Below are positions 8,455-16,557 of a stretch of DNA of 64,000 bases, in pieces. This stretch comes from an uncultured Kocuria sp. (GTDB lineage Bacteria; Actinomycetota; Actinomycetes; Actinomycetales; Micrococcaceae): contig NZ_CANMRA010000014.1 of the NCBI RefSeq assembly GCF_947500125.1, positions 44,028-108,027 of the forward strand, in the 5' to 3' direction. The number at the start of each line of letters is the position of its first letter. The stretch's first letter is position 1. Below the pieces are notes generated by a model. It searched no databases. It had not been told where the DNA came from and saw only the letters and a program-made list of their open reading frames with translations. Both the position numbers and the translations under genes were made by a program.

Positions 8455-9908
8455 CCGCGTTCCGGAGGGGCCGGCCCGGCCTGCGGGCGCGGCGGATCGC
8501 CTACCCGGCGCTGCTGGGCACCACGGCGCTGGGCACGATGTCCTCGAACGTGATCAACGCGCCGCTGTACGTCATCCAGACGGACCTCGGCATGACGGCC
8601 CAGCAGTCGGTGCTGGCCGTGAGCGCCTTCACGGTCGCCATGGCCACGGCCGTCCCGCTCGCCGGGTGGCTCGGCGACCGGCTCGGCGTCAAGGCCTTCC
8701 TCATCTCGGCGCTGGGCGTCATGGTCCTCGCGGAGCTCACGGCGGCCGTTGCGGCGGGCATGGAGTCCCTCGTGCTCGCCCGGATGGTGCAGGGCGCGGC
8801 CTGCAGCGCGATCCCGCCCTGCGTGCAGGCGGCCCTGGTCACCACCTGGCCGGAGCGGACCGCGCAGACGATGGGGGCGTGGGCCTCGGCCATCGGCGTG
8901 GGGCAGGCGGTGGGCCCGCCCTTCGGCGGCGTCCTCACCGAGGCCCTGGGCTGGCGCTGGGTCTTCGCCGTGCACGCCGGGCTGGTGCTCGTGCTGATGC
9001 TCCTGCTCGCGGTGTTCATGCCCCGGATCGGGCGGCGGCGCCCGCCCATGCACGTGTCCGCGATGGCCTGGCTCGTCGTCGGCGGCGGGTCGACGGCCGC
9101 CGCCGTGCTGCTGGCCGGGCAGTCCGGTCCGTGGTCGTGGGCCGCGGCGAGCGCGGCCTGCGCGGTGCTCGGCTGGTGGCTGTTCGCCCACCTCTCCCGG
9201 CGGCGGTTCCGGCGCGCCGCGGGGGACGCCACGGCGCCCCGGCCCCTGCTGGACCCGGCCCTGCTGCGGGACCCCGCCTATCTCACGGCCGCGGCCGGAG
9301 CGGGACTGGCCATGGGCTCCATGGCGGTGGCCATCGTGGCCATGCCCCTGTTCCTCGGCTCGGACCTGGACCTGGGGCCCGCCCAGATCGGCGCCGTGGT
9401 CTTCACCCTGGCGCTGGCCATGACGGCGGCGGGACCCGTCGCGGCCCGGGTGGGCCGCCGGCACGGCAGCGGGATCCAGCTGAGCCGCGGCGTCCTGATC
9501 CTCGTGGTCGCCGCCCCGGTGGTCACCCTGGCCATGGTCTCGTCCGGGCTCGGCGTGGCCCGCTGGGTGATCGTGTCCCTGGTGGTCCTGGGGCTCGTGC
9601 TCGCCGGGACCGGCATCGCCTTCGCCCAGAGCGCGGCGGCCACGGAGCTCGTGCTCTCGCCCGCCGGGGGCTCGGGGACCGCGATCGGCATCCACAACAT
9701 GATCCGCTTCCTCTCGATGGCCGTGGGCTACTCCGGGGTCTCCCTGGCGTGGGCCACCGGCGCCTCGATCCTCGTCTTCCCCGCGGTCGCCCTGACCGCG
9801 CTGGGCCTGCTCGCGACCCTGCGGGCCACCCGCCGGGAACGCCCGGCACCTCCGACCGCACCGACCACCGCGGGTCCTGGGACCCGCCGACGAAAGGACC
9901 GACCATGA
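8451..9908 (+). CDS. MFS transporter, DHA2-like (14-TM) family
   Basis: A 485-residue membrane protein with about 14 hydrophobic segments. The loop motif GWLGDRLGVKAF (MFS motif A, loop 2-3) and the WRWVFAVHAGLVL stretch typical of drug:H+ antiporter family 2 are present. It probably exports a compound, maybe an acid or toxic intermediate of the pathway, or is a general multidrug pump. Its start and stop both overlap neighbours by 4 nt (ATGA), placing it firmly within the operon. Import by TRAP and an exporter in the same operon is notable. Confidence 0.88.
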   Translation: MTAFRRGRPGLRARRIAYPALLGTTALGTMSSNVINAPLYVIQTDLGMTAQQSVLAVSAFTVAMATAVPLAGWLGDRLGVKAFLISALGVMVLAELTAAVAAGMESLVLARMVQGAACSAIPPCVQAALVTTWPERTAQTMGAWASAIGVGQAVGPPFGGVLTEALGWRWVFAVHAGLVLVLMLLLAVFMPRIGRRRPPMHVSAMAWLVVGGGSTAAAVLLAGQSGPWSWAAASAACAVLGWWLFAHLSRRRFRRAAGDATAPRPLLDPALLRDPAYLTAAAGAGLAMGSMAVAIVAMPLFLGSDLDLGPAQIGAVVFTLALAMTAAGPVAARVGRRHGSGIQLSRGVLILVVAAPVVTLAMVSSGLGVARWVIVSLVVLGLVLAGTGIAFAQSAAATELVLSPAGGSGTAIGIHNMIRFLSMAVGYSGVSLAWATGASILVFPAVALTALGLLATLRATRRERPAPPTAPTTAGPGTRRRKDRP

Positions 9909-11140
9909 CCACCACCTCGAGCGCCCCCTCGACCGAGGCCCCGGCCGCCGTCCGCGCGGGAGCCGCGACCTCCGACTACTTCCGGCTGGACGACGACCTG
10001 ACGCCGGAGGAGATCGCCGTCCGGGACCGGGTGCGCGACTTCGCCCAGCAGCGCGTGCTCCCCGTCATCAACGACTACTGGGAGCGCGCGGAGTTCCCCT
10101 GGGAGCTGCTGCCCGGCCTGGCCGAGCTCGGCATCATCGGCACCACCATCCAGGGGCACGGCTGCCCGGGGATGAGCCGGCGGGCCGCCGGCATGGTGGC
10201 CCGCGAGATGGCCCGCGCCGACGGCAGCATCAACACGTTCCTGGGCGTGCACGGCAACCTGTGCATGGGGGCCCTGAACATGCTCGGGTCCGAGGAGCAG
10301 AAGGACCGCTGGCTGCCGGCCATGGCGCGGCTGGAGAAGACCGGGGCCTTCGCGCTCACGGAGCCCGAGCACGGCTCCGACTCGGTGGCCCTGGAGACCA
10401 GCGCCCGCCGCGACGGCGACTCCTGGGTGATCGACGGGCACAAGCGCTGGATCGGCAATGGGGACGCGGCCGACGTCGTCGTCCTCTTCGCCCGCAACAC
10501 CGAGGACGGAAAGGTGAACGCGTTCGTCGTGGAGAAGGACGACGACGGGAACCACCCGACCGGCTACCGCCCCGAGGTGATCACGGGCAAGGTCGGCAAG
10601 CGCGCCATCCAGCAGGCCGACATCGTGCTCGAGGGCCTGCGCATCCCGGCCGAGAACCGGCTGGAGCACTGCCGGTCCTTCAAGGACGTCTCCCGGGTCC
10701 TGCAGGCCACCCGCGGCGGGGCCGCCTGGGAGGCCGTGGGCCACGGCATGGCGGCCTTCGAGATCGCCGCCGACTACGCCGCGACCCGCCGGCAGTTCGG
10801 CCACGCCATCGGCAGCTACCAGCTCGTCCAGTCCCGGCTGGCGAACATGCTCAGCGAGCTCACGGCCATGCAGCTGCTGTGCGTCCGCATGGCCGAGCTC
10901 GCCGACCGCGGCCAGCTGTCCAACGCGCAGGCCTCGATGGTGAAGATGGCCACCGCGCAGAAGGGCAAGTGGATCTGCAACGAGGCCCGCGACCTCCTGG
11001 CGGGCAACGGCCTGCTGCTCGAGAACCACGTCATCCGGCACATGACGGACATGGAGGTCGTCTCCACCTACGAGGGCACCGACTTCATCCAGGCGCTGCT
11101 CGTGGGCCGGGACATCACCGGGATCTCGGCCTTCAGCTGA
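9905..11140 (+). CDS. Acyl-CoA dehydrogenase (glutaryl-CoA dehydrogenase-like)
   Basis: A complete 411-residue acyl-CoA dehydrogenase ending the operon. About 30 N-terminal residues are Ala/Thr-rich. FALTEPEHGSDS (flavin contact) and WVIDGHKRWIGNG mark the middle domain, RRQFGHAIGSYQLVQ the C-terminal helical domain, and STYEGTDFIQALLVG holds the expected catalytic Glu. The arrangement is close to glutaryl-CoA dehydrogenase and to the partial gene at 1-632, but decarboxylation cannot be predicted from the sequence. It is coupled to the MFS gene by an ATGA overlap. It supplies the enoyl-CoA that the upstream crotonases use. Confidence 0.93.
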   Translation: MTTTSSAPSTEAPAAVRAGAATSDYFRLDDDLTPEEIAVRDRVRDFAQQRVLPVINDYWERAEFPWELLPGLAELGIIGTTIQGHGCPGMSRRAAGMVAREMARADGSINTFLGVHGNLCMGALNMLGSEEQKDRWLPAMARLEKTGAFALTEPEHGSDSVALETSARRDGDSWVIDGHKRWIGNGDAADVVVLFARNTEDGKVNAFVVEKDDDGNHPTGYRPEVITGKVGKRAIQQADIVLEGLRIPAENRLEHCRSFKDVSRVLQATRGGAAWEAVGHGMAAFEIAADYAATRRQFGHAIGSYQLVQSRLANMLSELTAMQLLCVRMAELADRGQLSNAQASMVKMATAQKGKWICNEARDLLAGNGLLLENHVIRHMTDMEVVSTYEGTDFIQALLVGRDITGISAFS

Positions 11141-11160
11141 GCGCCTCGCCCTCCCCCTCG

Positions 11161-11234
11161 CGCCGAACTCACCACCTCTGCCCGAGACGCCAGGACGAAC
11201 CGCCGGGTCTCGGGCAGACGTGGTGAGTTCGGCG
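11161..11234. terminator. Large interrupted hairpin, probable bidirectional terminator or REP-like element 1
   Basis: A 15-bp perfect arm pair (11161-11175 with 11220-11234) continues, after a 2-bp mismatch, into an 11-bp perfect pair (11178-11188 with 11207-11217), with an 18-nt loop. It sits just after the operon end and before the convergent LysR gene. There is no T-run. The terminal GAACTCACC/GGTGAGTTC is shared with the next hairpin, so these may be members of a dispersed intergenic repeat family. Confidence 0.7.
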
Positions 11235-11245
11235 ACGGGGGCGCG

Positions 11246-11315
11246 GTGAAGTCACCGCTCCGGCCCGAAGGGTCCCGACAAGTCAGCGGGTCTCGGGCCG
11301 GAGCGGTGAGTTCAC
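11246..11315. terminator. Second large hairpin overlapping the LysR stop codon
   Basis: Arms at 11246-11268 and 11293-11315 pair over 23 bp with one mismatch, loop of 24 nt. The right arm includes the LysR stop codon at 11312-11314. It begins 11 nt after the first hairpin and shares its GGTGAGTTC right-arm motif, so it probably terminates LysR transcription and insulates the convergent operon. Confidence 0.7.
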
Positions 11316-12241
11316 GGAAGGCGGGGGGCCGGGGCGGGCAGCGGGCCCTCCGGCTCGGGGAACACCGTCTCGGAGATCTCGATGACGGACTGCAGGGCCG
11401 GGTTGACGTTCCCGCGGCGCCAGATGAGGCGGACCTCGACCGGCTTCTGCTCCTGTGTGAGCGGCTTGTAGACCACGCCGCGGGACGGCACGTTGTCCCG
11501 GACGCTGGAGAGGATGAGGGAGATGCCCATCCCGGCGCCCACGAGGACCACGAGCGTCCAGGAGTCCGGGGCCACCTGGACGACGCGCGGGACGAACCCT
11601 GCGTTCATGGCCAGCGTGTTGAGCCGGTTGGGCAGCGTGGCCCCCGCCCCGCCGGGCAGCACGATCCACGCCTCCTGGGCGAGGTCCGCGGCGTCGACCG
11701 ACTCGCGGTCGGCCAGCGGGTGGTTCTCCGGGAGGGCGACGAGCAGCTCCTCGAGGGCGACGAGCCGGGAGCTGATCTCCGCCGGCAGGAAGTCCCAACG
11801 GCCGATCACGAGGTCCAGGGAGTCGTCCAGGACCTTCTCCAGGCCCAGGTAGGAGAACTGCGAGCTGTAGAGCTCCAGGCTGATCCCGGGGCGCCGGCGC
11901 CGGACCTGGCGCGCCAGCTCGCCCACCGCCTGGTTCACGGAGGCCCCGGCGAAGCCGAGCCTCGCCCGCCCGATCTCGCCCTCCTGCGACTTGCGGACCA
12001 CGTCCTTGATCCGCAGCGCGAGCATGACGAGCTCCCGGGCCGGCTCCAGCAGCGCCTCGCCCTGCGGCGTGAGGGTCACGTGGCGGGTGTTGCGCTCGAA
12101 CAGGGTGGCGCCCAGCTCGGCCTCCAGCTGCCGGATCAGGCGGCTGAGTGGCGGCTGCGCCATGTGCAGGCGCTTCGCCGCGCGGCCGAAGTGCAGCTCC
12201 TCCGCGACGGCGAGGAACGCCTGGGCCTTGTGGACTTCCAT
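11312..12241 (-). CDS. LysR-family transcriptional regulator
   Basis: A 309-residue LysR protein. The N-terminal winged helix-turn-helix covers residues 1-60 (FLAVAEELHFGRAAKRLHMA then PPLSRLIRQLE), followed by the periplasmic-binding-like effector domain from about 90. The ligand domain has the order usual for regulators of aromatic or small-acid catabolism (for example BenM/CatR-like), with LGFAGASVNQAV at its start. It lies convergent to the CoA-pathway operon and divergent from the truncated acetamidase, so either may be its target. No palindrome was confirmed in its upstream gap. The C-terminus is Pro-rich. Confidence 0.92.
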   Translation of the reverse strand: MEVHKAQAFLAVAEELHFGRAAKRLHMAQPPLSRLIRQLEAELGATLFERNTRHVTLTPQGEALLEPARELVMLALRIKDVVRKSQEGEIGRARLGFAGASVNQAVGELARQVRRRRPGISLELYSSQFSYLGLEKVLDDSLDLVIGRWDFLPAEISSRLVALEELLVALPENHPLADRESVDAADLAQEAWIVLPGGAGATLPNRLNTLAMNAGFVPRVVQVAPDSWTLVVLVGAGMGISLILSSVRDNVPSRGVVYKPLTQEQKPVEVRLIWRRGNVNPALQSVIEISETVFPEPEGPLPAPAPRLP

Positions 12242-12446
12242 CCGGCCAGACTAGGTCGTGCGCAGGGGGCAGCGCGGGAGCGGTTCCGTCGCAATTGTCA
12301 TTTGTGGGGCTTGTTCGCCCGTCCGTGGCATGCTTCGTCTCGTGATGAGGTCCGTCATGCTCCGGAAACACTTCGTGCCCGGTGCAGTAACACGGACTTC
12401 CTACAGTCGGAGCAGTACCGCTCGCCCCGCCCCCAAGGAGCAGCCC

Positions 12447-13370
12447 ATGACTGAGCACGCCGGACCAGGACCCGCGCCCGTGCTCCCGCACGCGCGGCGG
12501 CCGCTCCTCCGGGTGGTGGGCGGCACGGCCGTCCGGCCCGCCCGCACAGAGCCGGTCCCCACCCCGCCAGTCCCTGCACAGCCAGTCCCCACCGAGCCGG
12601 ATCCGGACGAGGCCGCGCGGGCCCGCGCCGCGGCCGCGCGGGCCGCCCACCCCTCCTCCGGTCTGGGCGTGCCGGGTTTCCGGCGCCCGCAGCCCGCCGC
12701 GGTCCCCGGCCGGGACGACCGCCCGTCGCCCCGGGCGGAGGACCCCGAGGCGGCCCCGGAAGCCTCTCCGGATGCCTCTCCGGATGCCGGCCCGGCCGCG
12801 CCGCCGCCCGGCGTCCCCGCCCTCGAAGGCACCGGCCCGCACGTGGTCACCGGCCCGGTGCTCCTGCCCGCGGCCCGGACCGGCGACGTGCTCAAGGTCG
12901 AGGTCCTCCACGTCGTGGACCCCGAGGCGTCCCCCGGGCCGCTCGGGACCGGGTGCACGGCCTATCTGCCGGTCCGCGCGGACGGCGCCGTCTTCTGCCC
13001 CCGGGAGCTCCACCGGGCCCTGGGCGCGGCCGGACAGCCCCTGTGGGGCACCTTCCGGGTGACCGTGTGCCGGACCGGCGCCGAGGGCGTGCCCGCCGTG
13101 GCGCACCGGCAGCCGTTCGCCGAGACCGACGAGCACTGGATCGTCGTCGGGCGTTCGGGCTCGGAGGACGTCGACGAGCGCACGTTCTGCCTGACCGCGG
13201 CCATGCACCGGGCCGTGAGCGCCGGGGTGGACTTCCTGGCCCGGGACCGCGGCATGGACCGGCCCATCGCCCACGCCTACCTCTCGAGCGCCGCGGAGTT
13301 CGCCGTCACCCGGCTGGAGGACAGCTCCGCGGGCGCCCACGGCCGGATCCGCAAGGCCGATTTCGCCTGA
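12447..13370 (+). CDS. Truncated acetamidase/formamidase-like protein
   Basis: A 307-residue reading frame with AAGGAG at 12435-12440 before ATG 12447. Residues 1 to about 130 are low-complexity Pro/Ala/Arg-rich sequence with no recognisable fold. From there the protein matches pieces of the full acetamidase next door: GPHVVTGPV and GDVLK, then, after a jump over about 110 residues of the paralogue, YLPVRADGA, PFAETDEHWI, RDRGMDRPIAHAYLS and HGRIRKADF. The catalytic front part and the middle of the FmdA/AmdA fold are thus missing. It has no Tat signal. It could be a decaying duplicate or a non-catalytic partner; the open frame over 300 codons argues against very recent decay. Confidence 0.75.
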   Translation: MTEHAGPGPAPVLPHARRPLLRVVGGTAVRPARTEPVPTPPVPAQPVPTEPDPDEAARARAAAARAAHPSSGLGVPGFRRPQPAAVPGRDDRPSPRAEDPEAAPEASPDASPDAGPAAPPPGVPALEGTGPHVVTGPVLLPAARTGDVLKVEVLHVVDPEASPGPLGTGCTAYLPVRADGAVFCPRELHRALGAAGQPLWGTFRVTVCRTGAEGVPAVAHRQPFAETDEHWIVVGRSGSEDVDERTFCLTAAMHRAVSAGVDFLARDRGMDRPIAHAYLSSAAEFAVTRLEDSSAGAHGRIRKADFA

Positions 13371-13701
13371 GCGACCCGCTCGCAACGGGCACTTCCACCC
13401 GTTCCGATCGATGTGCATTCGTAATCGTCATATTTCGCATGGAGCAGGCGAGACCCCCCGGTCACCCCCTACTGTGGGTGACGCAGGTCACGCGGACGTC
13501 CGTGCGCGGTCCCGACGACGAGGTCGGGCTGTCGCCGCCGGTAGCACCACGGCCGGGGCGTCCGGTGACCTGTCCAAACTCCCGTCCCGGCGCCGGCGCA
13601 CGCCGTCACGGCGCGGAAACACGGGGACCCCGAACCCGAAACACCGTATCCCTAGGGTCATAGGCATTCGAGCAGCATGCCATTGACCTCAGGAGACACC
13701 C
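13371..13701. other. Gap of 331 bp between the two acetamidase-like genes
   Basis: No credible gene was seen. The first part is AT-richer (near 13410-13440), consistent with a promoter. AGGAG at 13690-13694 is the ribosome site for the full acetamidase. The start of the gap has no strong hairpin, so the two genes could be partly co-transcribed. Confidence 0.5.
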
Positions 13702-15069
13702 ATGAGTGAGCACTTCGCCCGCCGCGCCGCCGACGAACTCCAGCGGGGCCTGGGGCGGCGCACCTTCTTCCGGGCGGCCACCGCTGTGGCCGCCGCCGGC
13801 ACGGTCACCGGCACGGGACTGAGCGCGGCGGCCGCGGCCGTCCCGATGGGCGCCCAGCACCAGGGCGGCGCCCGCCCCGGGTTCCGGGGCACCGTCCTGC
13901 AGCCCGGGAAGGGCCGGATTCCGGGGGACCACTACCTGCCCTCTGACGTGGACGGCGTGCTGTGGGGATACGTCCCGTCCCTGGACGCCGAGCCCTCGCT
14001 GCGGATGCGCTCGGGACGGACGGTCACCATCGACGCCGTCTCCCACGAGGGCATCCTCGAGGACCAGGGCCGGGACCCGTTGGAGTTCTTCGGCGAGCAG
14101 GGGGTGTCCCGCGGGCAGGTCCTGGAGGACGCGATCGAGATCGCCCGCGACTACGACCGCACCGAGCGGGACTTCGACCGGGACGGCCCGCACGTGGTCA
14201 CCGGCCCGGTGTTCGTCGAGGAGGCCCGGCCGGGCGACGTCCTGAAGATCGAGACCCTGCACGCCGACCTGCGCGTGCCGTACGGGGTGGTCTCCAGCCG
14301 CCACGGCAAGGGCGCGCTGCCGCGCGCCGCGGACGGCGGCGCCCCGGCCGGTATCGAGCTCGAGGAGGTCATGCCCCCGGTCGGCACGGACGGCCGCGCC
14401 ACGGGCGAACCGGAGGACTACGGCACCGTCTCGGTGTTCACCCCGGTCGAGAGGGGCCAGGGCGTGATGGGCGAAGGCCGGGTCCGCTTCCCGCTGCGAC
14501 CGTTCATGGGCATGATGGGCGTCGCCTACGCCCAGGGTGCCGGGCCCACCGACGGCCTGCTCAACTCGATCCCGCCGACGCTGGGCGGCGGCAACATCGA
14601 CATCCGCCACCTGGGCGTCGGCTCCACCTTCTATCTGCCCGTGCAGACGGACGGCGCCCTGTTCTACGTGGGGGACCCGCACATGGCCATGGGCGACGGC
14701 GAGGTGGCGCTCACCGCGATGGAGGGCTCGCTGCGCGGCACGTTCCGGCTCACCGTCTGCAAGGCGGGGGAGGGGGACGCGCCCTCCGTGGCCCACGCCT
14801 ACCCCTTCGCGGAGACCGACGAGCACTGGATCCCGATCGGGCTCTCCGACCCGGACGGGGCGGCCGGGGGTCAGGGGTCCGACCTGGACGTGGCGATGCG
14901 CCGGGCCGTGGTCAACGCCCTCGACTTCCTCGAGACCGACAGGGGCATGGACCGGGCCGTGGCCTACGCCTACCTCTCGGCCGCCGCGGACTTCGCGATC
15001 TCCCAGGTGGTGGACCGCACCGTGGGGGTGCACGGGCTGATCCGCAAGGCGGACTTCGACCGCTCCTGA
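13702..15069 (+). CDS. Acetamidase/formamidase, Tat-exported
   Basis: A 455-residue FmdA/AmdA-family amidohydrolase. The N-terminus has a twin-arginine signal (GRRTFFRAA with Arg19-Arg20, then a hydrophobic Ala-rich stretch ending near residue 46), so it is predicted to be exported folded; this is unusual because most family members are cytoplasmic. The core carries GPHVVTGPV, GDVLKIETL, GGNIDIRHLGVGS, GDGEVALTAMEG and PFAETDEHWI, all in family order, and the length is normal. It would release ammonia from formamide, acetamide or a related amide. AGGAG precedes ATG 13702. Confidence 0.9.
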   Translation: MSEHFARRAADELQRGLGRRTFFRAATAVAAAGTVTGTGLSAAAAAVPMGAQHQGGARPGFRGTVLQPGKGRIPGDHYLPSDVDGVLWGYVPSLDAEPSLRMRSGRTVTIDAVSHEGILEDQGRDPLEFFGEQGVSRGQVLEDAIEIARDYDRTERDFDRDGPHVVTGPVFVEEARPGDVLKIETLHADLRVPYGVVSSRHGKGALPRAADGGAPAGIELEEVMPPVGTDGRATGEPEDYGTVSVFTPVERGQGVMGEGRVRFPLRPFMGMMGVAYAQGAGPTDGLLNSIPPTLGGGNIDIRHLGVGSTFYLPVQTDGALFYVGDPHMAMGDGEVALTAMEGSLRGTFRLTVCKAGEGDAPSVAHAYPFAETDEHWIPIGLSDPDGAAGGQGSDLDVAMRRAVVNALDFLETDRGMDRAVAYAYLSAAADFAISQVVDRTVGVHGLIRKADFDRS

Positions 15070-15080
15070 CCCGGGACTGT

Positions 15081-15086
15081 TAATCT
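15081..15086 (+). promoter_or_regulatory. Leaderless -10 box (TAATCT) for DoxX gene
   Basis: TAATCT ends six nucleotides before ATG 15093, so transcription would begin at or next to the A of the start codon. No Shine-Dalgarno sequence is present, as expected for a leaderless actinobacterial mRNA. Confidence 0.55.
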
Positions 15087-15092
15087 GCGGGC

Positions 15093-15551
15093 ATGACATC
15101 GTCCGCCCGGCCGGGGGCCCCCGCCACATCCCTGCCGCGCACGCTCGCGCGGGTCCTCCTGGGGCTCGTCCTGCTCGGCGCCGGGATCAGCCACCTCACC
15201 GTGGCCCGCCAGGAGTTCACGGCCCAGGTGCCCGGGTGGATGCCCGTGCCCGACGACGCCGTGGTGCTCGGCTCCGGGGTGGTGGAGATCGTGCTCGGCG
15301 CCGCGCTCGTCCTCCTGCCCCGGCGGCGGGTGCTGCTCGGGTGGCTCGCCGCGGCGTTCTTCGTGGCCGTGTTCCCGGGCAACGTCTCGCAGTACCTCAC
15401 GCGCACCGACGCCTTCGGCCTGGACACCGACCGCGCCCGGGGCGTGCGCCTGCTGTTCCAGCCGCTGCTCGTGCTGTGGGCCCTGTGGTCCACCGGGGCG
15501 TGGCGGGCGTGGCGCCGCTCCCGCCGGGATCAGTCCCGGCGGTCGGCGTAA
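15093..15551 (+). CDS. DoxX-family membrane protein
   Basis: A 152-residue protein with four predicted membrane segments at about residues 19-38, 58-77, 83-100 and 122-138. The pattern RVLLGLVLLGAGISHLTVAR near the start and FPGNVSQYL in the third loop is that of DoxX-like proteins, which are small integral membrane proteins with suggested roles in redox or thiol homeostasis. The C-terminus is Arg-rich (cytoplasmic). It appears to be transcribed alone from a leaderless promoter. Its last 22 nt overlap the convergent small gene that ends at 15530. Confidence 0.85.
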   Translation: MTSSARPGAPATSLPRTLARVLLGLVLLGAGISHLTVARQEFTAQVPGWMPVPDDAVVLGSGVVEIVLGAALVLLPRRRVLLGWLAAAFFVAVFPGNVSQYLTRTDAFGLDTDRARGVRLLFQPLLVLWALWSTGAWRAWRRSRRDQSRRSA

Positions 15552-15724
15552 CGGTCGGCGTAGCGGTCCCGCACGCGCCGGTACAGGGTGAACGTGCCGA
15601 GATAGGCGAGGGCGGCGAGCGCCACGACGGGCAGCCACTCCTGGGCGTCCACGGTGGTCAGCAGTGCCCCGGCCGAGGTCAGCACCAGGGCCAGGACGAG
15701 CAGGGTCGCGACGATCGACTTCAC
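15530..15724 (-). CDS. Small two-TM membrane protein, unknown function
   Basis: A 64-residue protein starting at GTG (15722-15724) with GGAAGGA about 6 nt upstream. Two hydrophobic segments (about residues 4-24 and 31-48) are followed by a basic-acidic tail YRRVRDRYADRYADRRD in which RYAD repeats. No family was recognised. It converges on DoxX with a 22-nt overlap of coding ends. The good ribosome site and the regular TM pattern support translation. Confidence 0.6.
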   Translation of the reverse strand: MKSIVATLLVLALVLTSAGALLTTVDAQEWLPVVALAALAYLGTFTLYRRVRDRYADRYADRRD

Positions 15725-15810
15725 GGGCGTCCTTCCGGGGCGCGGGGGGCGTTCGGGACAGCTCCAGCGTAACGGCCCGGTGACAGCGTCCCGGCGGAAA
15801 GGGGTCGGGC

Positions 15811-16464
15811 TCAGCAGGCCGCGGCGAGCGCGGCCTCGGACGCGCTCGCCCGGGACTGCGCGGGGACATCGCCCAGGTGGAGCAGGTCCACCACGTCCGT
15901 CTCGTCGAGGGCGGCCTCGCGGGCCAGGAGGGTGATCGGCACGCCGTGGCGCACGGCCAGGCGGAGCTCGTCGCGCAGCGTCTCGACGGCCTGGTCGAGC
16001 CGCCACCGCTCGGCCTCGAGGCCGGCCTCGAAGGCGCAGAGGCGCTGCGCCTGCTCCTCGGCGTCCTGGGCGGCGAGGGACCCGGCGTCCGCCAGGGCCT
16101 GGTCGAAGGACCACTCGGCGGTCTCGACCCGTCCGGCCGCGGCCAGGACCCGCCGGGTGAAGAACGGGCGGAACAGCATGGTCTCGCCGTCGGGGACGAT
16201 CGACGCCGTCGCACCCCCGGGCAGCGGCGTCTCCTGCAGGAACCCGCAGCCGCAGGCGTGCACCCGCCGGCCCTCGACGGCCGCCTGGGCCACCGTGTGG
16301 TTGACGCGGTCCTGCACCTCGGCGAAGTCGAGGACGCGCACCGGCATGTGCTCGCCGCAGTGCACGGGGATCCCCGCGGCAGGTCCGGGATCCTCCTGGA
16401 CCGCCCGGAGGGGGAAGGGGCCGGCGTTCTCGGCGGTGGACCTCGGGTGCTGCTGCTGGCTCAT
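15811..16464 (-). CDS. Hypothetical protein with a Cys-containing N-terminal segment
   Basis: A 217-residue protein, not recognised. The N-terminal part contains VHCGEHMPVRVLDF and HACGCGFLQETPLPGG, giving three or four Cys/His residues that might bind a metal. The middle is mainly helical and charged (about residues 110-175, rich in Ala, Glu and Arg, possibly coiled coil). A short C-terminal segment has a helix-turn-helix-like ITLLAREAALDETDVVDLLHLG, of which the core is LAREAALDETDVVDLL; this fits a MarR/Xre-like recognition fold only weakly. GAGAGATGAG surrounds the start at 16464. It is divergent from the MarR gene, so both may share the 16465-16612 control region. Confidence 0.65.
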   Translation of the reverse strand: MSQQQHPRSTAENAGPFPLRAVQEDPGPAAGIPVHCGEHMPVRVLDFAEVQDRVNHTVAQAAVEGRRVHACGCGFLQETPLPGGATASIVPDGETMLFRPFFTRRVLAAAGRVETAEWSFDQALADAGSLAAQDAEEQAQRLCAFEAGLEAERWRLDQAVETLRDELRLAVRHGVPITLLAREAALDETDVVDLLHLGDVPAQSRASASEAALAAAC

Positions 16465-16557
16465 CTCTCGACCTCTTCCTCACGTACCCTGCTGTGTTCC
16501 TCTGCGCCTGCCTGCGGGTCCCGGGAAACCGCACGATCCCCATCGAACAGCAGTATT

